DNA from: Fimousia sp036311565
GTDB lineage: Bacteria > Bacillota > Clostridia > Lachnospirales > Lachnospiraceae
Reading direction: 5' to 3'
Length of the DNA stretch: 64,000 bases
NCBI GenBank assembly: GCA_036311565.1
Contig: JAXJPR010000054.1
Location: 62,001 to 126,000, forward strand
Part shown: positions 59,321 through 64,000 of the stretch, piece after piece
Layout: the number at the start of each line of letters is the position of its first letter
Position numbering within the stretch: the first letter of the stretch is position 1
The notes under the pieces: generated by a model
Database searches by the model: none
The model's input: only the letters and a program-made list of their open reading frames with translations
Told to the model about the DNA's origin: nothing
Program-made: the position numbers and the translations under genes

Positions 59321-60237
59321 AAATTTACAACTTCTTCTTTTGGTGGTTTTGCGCGTTCCATACGGATACCATTTAGCATAATGTGCTCACCTCGATGATG
59401 GACTCTTGCAAGCATCATGACCCATTCACCGTCTTTCACTTCCAAAGGATTTAATGTATCAGACTTTGTTTTTCCAATGTTGCATGGATATGCAAAGAAG
59501 GAAATATCATCTTCACAACAAGTCATGATTTTTCTTCCTGGATAAATACCAGTACGTGGCAGACGGTTCGAATGGCGAACTTGTGCCTTCATCTGAACAA
59601 CTTTCCCATCATAACGCTCAGGATTGTCCTGTGCATCAACAAACCAAATTCCATATTCGGCATCTTCGATTTCAATAATTTCTTTGTTTACATCAAATGG
59701 AAGCAACTCTTCCATTTCAAATTCCTTGCCATCACTTCGCTCAAAATAAATCTGTGCCCGGCTATTTACTGCTAAGATGGAACGTCGGTATCTGGCTGCT
59801 GGTGTCTGATCATTGCATCGATTAAATACTACCATATCCGCCATTTTAAATTTCTCGATCAATAATGCGCGCATATTTCTCATATACATTTCATAAGTGC
59901 CTGCATCTACAGTCATAATTGCCTGATAAATCACACCTGGCGTATCTACAAATGCATCATATAATGTCTCTTGCTGCCACATACCATTGAATTCTACAAA
60001 AATCATGGTTGGATCATATTTTTTAATACAGGAATTGATAAGGTCTTGATTAAACTCTTCTTCCTCATCCACATATACACAGGCATTAGTTTCAAACTCT
60101 TCTTCGCCCTCTTCACAAGTAATTACCATGACCCTTTCTCCAATACGAAAGTCTGGCTGTTTTAACGTATCATTAATAAAAGAAGTTTTTCCACTGTCTA
60201 ACAATCCTGTAAATACATAAACTGGTACTTCCATCAT
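59317..60237 (-). CDS. CobW-family GTPase with DUF1980-like C-terminal domain
   Basis: A 306-residue protein. The N-terminal half is a COG0523 (CobW/metallochaperone) GTPase with Walker A GLLDSGKTS and the VMVITCEEGEEEF region; the classic CxCC motif is not seen. The C-terminal part (about 205-295) reads DGKVVQMKAQVRHSNRLP, then KIMTCCEDDISFFAYPCN, resembling the TIGR03943/DUF1980 domain of putative metal permease subunits, including its TCC motif. It lies 7 bases after a second CobW-type gene with a His-rich region. Metal delivery, probably zinc, is inferred from family. Confidence 0.82.
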   Translation of the reverse strand: MMEVPVYVFTGLLDSGKTSFINDTLKQPDFRIGERVMVITCEEGEEEFETNACVYVDEEEEFNQDLINSCIKKYDPTMIFVEFNGMWQQETLYDAFVDTPGVIYQAIMTVDAGTYEMYMRNMRALLIEKFKMADMVVFNRCNDQTPAARYRRSILAVNSRAQIYFERSDGKEFEMEELLPFDVNKEIIEIEDAEYGIWFVDAQDNPERYDGKVVQMKAQVRHSNRLPRTGIYPGRKIMTCCEDDISFFAYPCNIGKTKSDTLNPLEVKDGEWVMMLARVHHRGEHIMLNGIRMERAKPPKEEVVNF

Positions 60238-60244
60238 TTATCAC

Positions 60245-61324
60245 CTACTTAAATAATTTTGCAATCTGCGCTTCGTCCATTTTGGCACCAATGACACAAA
60301 TCTTACCGCATACTTCTGCTGCACCATCTCTGATTTCCATTTCTTCCGGCACATAATCAAAATATATCCATGTGCCATCTTTTGCTGGAACCATTCCTTT
60401 TGCACGCAATACATTCTCAGGAAGTTGACTTAAAATATCCCTGATTTCTTCCTTTGTAAATTTTTTGCTGGTTTCTAATCCCCAGCTGCCAAATACATCA
60501 TCGGCATGGTGATGGTCATGTCCGCATCCGCAATCATGGTCATGGTGATGATGATCATGGCATTCTTCGTGATCATGATGGTGATCGTGGTCATGGCATT
60601 CTTCGTGATCATGATGGTGATCGTGGTCATGGCACTCTTCGTGATCATGATGGTGATCGTGGTCATGGCACTCTTCATGGTCATGGTGATGTCCACAAAC
60701 AGGACATGCATCATCTAATAAATGTGCAGAATGAATATCTGCTCCTTCCATTGTAGCTAATAATTTTTTTCCATCCAGCTGATTCCATGGAGTCGTTACA
60801 ATAAAGGCTTCTGGATTCTTTTCTTTTAATAATTCCATTACCTGTTCTAATTTTTCTTCTTTCATGCTGTCTGTTCTGCTTAAAATGATAGTGCCTGCAC
60901 TTTCCACCTGGTTATTGTAGAATTCTCCAAAATTCTTCATATAAGATTTGCATCGTTTTGCATCTGCTACGGTTGTTAAGCTGTTAATTTCAATACCTTC
61001 CACTGGCTCTACTGCTTTTACTACATCTGATAATTTTCCTACTCCAGATGGTTCAATAACAATACGGTCAGGATGATACGTATCTACCACTTGTTTTAAA
61101 GATTCTTCAAAATCACCTACCAAAGAACAACAGATACATCCGGAATTCATTTCTCTGATTTCGATTCCAGATTCTTTTAAAAAGCCTCCATCAATACCAA
61201 TTTCTCCAAATTCATTTTCAATTAATACAACCTGTTCTCCAGCATAAGCTTCTTTTAATAATTTTTTTATCAATGTTGTTTTTCCTGCTCCTAAAAAGCC
61301 TGAAATAATATCTATTTTGATCAT
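60245..61324 (-). CDS. CobW-family metallochaperone GTPase with His-rich repeats
   Basis: A 359-residue COG0523 GTPase. Walker A is GFLGAGKTT (9-17), and the metal motif CICC is at 63-66. The CobW C-terminal domain lies at about 275-359. Between them a region of about 67 residues (207-273) is composed of His, Asp, Glu and Cys, mainly 12-residue repeats of the type HDHEECHDHDHH, opening with CPVC. Such regions store or bind zinc, nickel or cobalt. It probably delivers zinc to target proteins under limitation; I saw no clear Zur box. It is the first of two adjacent CobW-type genes, downstream of hemW. Confidence 0.9.
   Translation of the reverse strand: MIKIDIISGFLGAGKTTLIKKLLKEAYAGEQVVLIENEFGEIGIDGGFLKESGIEIREMNSGCICCSLVGDFEESLKQVVDTYHPDRIVIEPSGVGKLSDVVKAVEPVEGIEINSLTTVADAKRCKSYMKNFGEFYNNQVESAGTIILSRTDSMKEEKLEQVMELLKEKNPEAFIVTTPWNQLDGKKLLATMEGADIHSAHLLDDACPVCGHHHDHEECHDHDHHHDHEECHDHDHHHDHEECHDHDHHHDHEECHDHHHHDHDCGCGHDHHHADDVFGSWGLETSKKFTKEEIRDILSQLPENVLRAKGMVPAKDGTWIYFDYVPEEMEIRDGAAEVCGKICVIGAKMDEAQIAKLFK
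60561..60680. repeat. 36-bp tandem repeat inside the His-rich CobW gene
   Basis: Three full 36-base units start at 60561, 60597 and 60633, with a partial fourth at 60669. They are nearly identical at the DNA level and encode the 12-residue His/Asp/Glu/Cys repeat. Such exact units can expand or contract by slippage. Confidence 0.85.
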
Positions 61325-61394
61325 TTTAATTCCTCCTATCGAGATTCATTAACAGTTATCCATTAGTGTAACACGTTCTTTCCAAAATGGCAAA

Positions 61395-62522
61395 TTACAA
61401 TAAATAATCGCAAAAAACATAATTACTTACATCTAACCCTCTTTCTGTTAAATAGATTCTTCCTTTTTCCCTAATAATCAGGCCTTCTTCCATCTGTTTT
61501 TTTAAGACCTGGCCATACACATCATGAATATTTTGGTGAAATTTTTTCTCAAATTCCACTTCTTTGATTCCAGCCGTCATTCGCAATCCAAGAAACATAA
61601 ATTCTTCCATTTGGTCTTCTTTTGACAGATGATCTATTTCCTGTTTTTCTCCATCAAATCGATAACGGCTAATATCTGTTTCATTATGAAATCGTTCTCC
61701 TTCAAAATACGAGGATGCCCCTAATCCAAATCCAAGGTATTCTCCTCCAGTCCAATATACGCAATTGTGCAGACATTCTTTTCGGAGTTTTGCATAATTA
61801 GAAATTTCATATCTTTCATATCCATACATTTTCAAATATTCTTTTGTATATTGATACATTCTACGATCCGTTTCTTCATCCGGCAATCTCGATAATAAAT
61901 CGTTATCTCCTGCCAAAGGCGTTCCTTCCTCCACAATCAGACTATATGCTGAAATGTGCTCTGGCCTTAATTTTACTATTTGTTCTAATGTTTTTTTATA
62001 ACTTTCCATGGTCTGGCCTGGTAATGCTGACATCAAATCAATATTTATATTGTCAAATCCAACTGCCCGTGCATCTTGATAATTCTTTTTAAATTCTTGA
62101 AATGTATGAATTCTTCCAAGCATTCGAAGTTCTGCATCATCTGTGCTCTGTAGTCCCATACTTAAACGATTAATACCACATTTTTTGTAATTTCTTAACT
62201 TATCTTTTGTCAATGTCCCTGGGTTTACTTCTAGGGTAATTTCTGCTTCTGGCTCTACCTTGTAATGCTCCTTAATGCATATTAGCAATTCTTTCATTTG
62301 ATCTTGGTTTAACAAAGATGGAGTTCCACCACCAAAAAATATAGAAATCACCTGATAATCAGATGCCCACTTACTTTTCCAAATAATTTCCTTCTTCAAT
62401 TCCTGAATATAAGAATTCCTATCCTCTCCGGAACTTGGAAAGGATAGGAAATCACAATACTTACATTTTTGAACACAAAAAGGAATATGAATATACAAAC
62501 TCAAATTCTTTTTAATTTTCAT
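61395..62522 (-). CDS. hemW: HemW-type radical SAM protein
   Basis: A 375-residue radical SAM protein of the HemN-like group. The Fe-S motif CVQKCKYCDF (C-x3-C-x2-C) is near residue 17, followed by FFGGGTPSLL, EVNPGTL, MGLQSTDD and DLMSALPGQ. The position directly after lepA and the sequence fit HemW, a haem chaperone-like protein, rather than coproporphyrinogen oxidase. Its start overlaps the end of lepA by 11 bases. Confidence 0.92.
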   Translation of the reverse strand: MKIKKNLSLYIHIPFCVQKCKYCDFLSFPSSGEDRNSYIQELKKEIIWKSKWASDYQVISIFFGGGTPSLLNQDQMKELLICIKEHYKVEPEAEITLEVNPGTLTKDKLRNYKKCGINRLSMGLQSTDDAELRMLGRIHTFQEFKKNYQDARAVGFDNINIDLMSALPGQTMESYKKTLEQIVKLRPEHISAYSLIVEEGTPLAGDNDLLSRLPDEETDRRMYQYTKEYLKMYGYERYEISNYAKLRKECLHNCVYWTGGEYLGFGLGASSYFEGERFHNETDISRYRFDGEKQEIDHLSKEDQMEEFMFLGLRMTAGIKEVEFEKKFHQNIHDVYGQVLKKQMEEGLIIREKGRIYLTERGLDVSNYVFCDYLL

Positions 62523-64000
62523 CTAATTTTAACACACTCATGAATGCTTTTTGAGGAATTTCTACACTACCTACCTGGCGCATTCTTCGTTTCCCTTCTT
62601 TTTGTTTTTCTAATAATTTCTTTTTACGTGAAATATCTCCACCATAACATTTCGCTAATACATCTTTTCGCATTGCTTTTACCGTTTCTCTGGCAATAAT
62701 TTTGCTTCCGATGGCTGCCTGAATTGGGATTTCAAATAAATGTCTTGGAATCTCTGTTTTCAGTTTTTCACACATCTTCCGTCCACGTTCATAAGCAGTA
62801 TCCTGATGTACAATAAAAGATAATGCATCCACTTCTTCTTTGTTGATTAAAATATCCAGTTTCACAAGGTTTGATTCTTCATAACCTTTCATTTCATAAT
62901 CAAAGGATGCATATCCGCGGGAACGGGATTTTAAGGCATCGAAGAAATCATAAATGATTTCATTCAATGGGAGCTCATATTTTAACAAAGCTCTTGTTTC
63001 TTCCATATATTCCATTCCTAAATACCGGCCTCGACGTTCCTGACAAAGCTGCATAATTGCTCCCACATATTCTGTCGTTACCATAATTTCTGCACTAACA
63101 ATTGGTTCTTCCATTCTTAAAATTTCAGACGGATCTGGAAGATTTGAAGGATTGGTCAATTCTATCATTTCACCATCTGTTTTATAGACCCGATATACAA
63201 CTCCTGGTGCTGTTGTTACCAAATCTAAATTATATTCTCTTTCCAATCGTTCCTGAACAATCTCTAAATGAAGCAACCCTAAAAATCCACATCGGAATCC
63301 GAATCCTAAAGCAATGGATGTTTCTGGTTCAAACTGCAAAGCGGCGTCATTCAGCTGAAGTTTTTCTAATGCATCGCGAAGGTCCGGATATTTGGCTCCA
63401 TCCGCTGGATATAAACCGCAAAATACCATTGGATTTACTTTTTTATATCCTGGAAGTGGTTTCTCACATGGATGATTCGCATCGGTAACAGTATCACCAA
63501 CTTGTGTATCTTTGACATTTTTTAAGCTGGCTGTAATATAGCCTACCATTCCTGCTGATAACTCATCACAAGGAAGAAATTGTCCTGCACCAAAAGTACC
63601 CACTTCTACAACGTCTGCTTCTGCACCAGTAGCCATCATACGCATGCGGGTTCCCTGTCTAATTGTTCCTTCTTTAATTCTTGCAAAAATAATAACCCCT
63701 TTGTAAGAATCATAAAGACTGTCAAAAATCAATGCCTGAAGCGGTCCGTCGGGATTTCCCTCTGGGGCTGGAATCATTTCTACAATCTGTTCTAATACTT
63801 CCTCAATATTAATTCCATTTTTCGCAGATATCAGTGGTGCATGTTCTGCATCAATACCAATGACATCCTCGATTTCTTCTTTCACTCTTTCAGGTTCTGC
63901 ACTTGGCAAATCAATTTTATTAATGACTGGCATGATCTCCAAATCATGATCCAATGCGAGATATACATTGGCCAATGTCTGCGCCTCAATTCCCTGTGCT
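62512..64000 (-). CDS. lepA: Elongation factor 4, C-terminal part (truncated by window edge)
   Basis: The last 495 codons of LepA, a ribosome-bound GTPase; the N-terminal GTP-binding region with Walker A is outside the window. The first visible residues, AQGIEAQTLANVYLALD, follow the G3 motif region. G4 is VINKIDLPSA and G5 lies in PLISAKNG. The LepA-specific C-terminal domain contains CYGGDISRKKKLLEKQKEGKRRMRQVG, ending in FMSVLKLDEN. It is coupled with hemW by overlap. Confidence 0.96.
   Translation of the reverse strand, partial: AQGIEAQTLANVYLALDHDLEIMPVINKIDLPSAEPERVKEEIEDVIGIDAEHAPLISAKNGINIEEVLEQIVEMIPAPEGNPDGPLQALIFDSLYDSYKGVIIFARIKEGTIRQGTRMRMMATGAEADVVEVGTFGAGQFLPCDELSAGMVGYITASLKNVKDTQVGDTVTDANHPCEKPLPGYKKVNPMVFCGLYPADGAKYPDLRDALEKLQLNDAALQFEPETSIALGFGFRCGFLGLLHLEIVQERLEREYNLDLVTTAPGVVYRVYKTDGEMIELTNPSNLPDPSEILRMEEPIVSAEIMVTTEYVGAIMQLCQERRGRYLGMEYMEETRALLKYELPLNEIIYDFFDALKSRSRGYASFDYEMKGYEESNLVKLDILINKEEVDALSFIVHQDTAYERGRKMCEKLKTEIPRHLFEIPIQAAIGSKIIARETVKAMRKDVLAKCYGGDISRKKKLLEKQKEGKRRMRQVGSVEIPQKAFMSVLKLDEN

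Noticed and set aside
60561..60680. 36-bp repeats resembling a CRISPR array in unit size
   Set aside because: They are contiguous without spacers and encode in-frame His-rich repeats of a CobW GTPase.
60475..60718. Met/Thr/Ile-rich and Val/Met-rich open frames on both strands over the His-rich repeats
   Set aside because: They are frame-shifted or antisense readings of the repeat region with no ribosome site and low-complexity products.

Overview
The window is an AT-rich, gene-dense chromosomal segment from a strictly anaerobic, low-GC Gram-positive bacterium, most likely a gut member of the Lachnospiraceae (Clostridia). The evidence is gene content (Rex, DegV, HemZ and HemW, flavodiiron FprA, a minimal SufC/SufB-type Fe-S pair, the GGGtGRT/NifU-like pair, MazF next to Alr), AGGAGG ribosome sites and near-consensus TTGACA-N17-TATAAT promoters. 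The species is not determined. I see no phage, insertion sequence or CRISPR array. Most genes lie on the minus strand.

Layout. 1-5.5 kb: start of dapF, an SGNH hydrolase, a membrane-anchored unknown, a LysR regulator divergent from type I 3-dehydroquinase, and degV-azlC-azlD. 5.6-9.1 kb: a Crp/Fnr regulator followed by flavodiiron fprA, with a perfect palindrome in front, and an L,D-transpeptidase. 9.3-14.6 kb: the GGGtGRT protein with its NifU-like partner, a hexapeptide-repeat protein overlapping topB, and a LUD-domain protein. 14.7-21.4 kb: an NSS transporter and the operon sufC-sufB-aspS-ACT-glyA. 21.5-29.7 kb: a flavin-reductase-like protein and the operon relA-MBL-hemZ-HD-hisS-ATP-grasp. 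29.9-33 kb: pyrBI, a DUF2156 protein and an Lrp regulator. 33-39.3 kb: a lactose-type PTS operon (LevR-like regulator, lacF, lacE, lacG, HAD). 39.6-46.9 kb: dxs, two RlmH-like proteins in separate transcription units, tRNA-Arg(CCG), an unusual 56-residue protein, a thioesterase, a zinc metallopeptidase, nth and a decayed AI-2E transporter. 47-52.9 kb: the operon rex-acpS-nnr-alr-mazF-CBS-yebC. 53-64 kb: an ABC-F ATPase, a PepSY lipoprotein, dtd, a glycosyltransferase with glf, a subtilase, two CobW-family GTPases, hemW and the 3' part of lepA.

Main points for follow-up. (1) Two RlmH-like proteins look complementary. One has the SAM-binding glycine loop but lacks the conserved C-terminal tail; the other has the tail (ending PYHK) but lacks the loop. 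Together they could form an obligate heterodimer. (2) The GGGtGRT/NifU-like pair is conserved but has no established function. (3) A sugar-transfer-type ATP-grasp enzyme carries three N-terminal repeats of 66-residue period that I do not recognise. (4) The lactose PTS operon has a one-base frameshift in lacF, and its regulator has lost the ATPase and sigma-54 motifs. (5) The AI-2E transporter gene upstream of nth carries a nonsense codon, two frameshifts and an internal deletion. (6) A 56-residue Arg/Asp/His/Asn-rich protein has its own promoter, ribosome site and an 18-bp hairpin.
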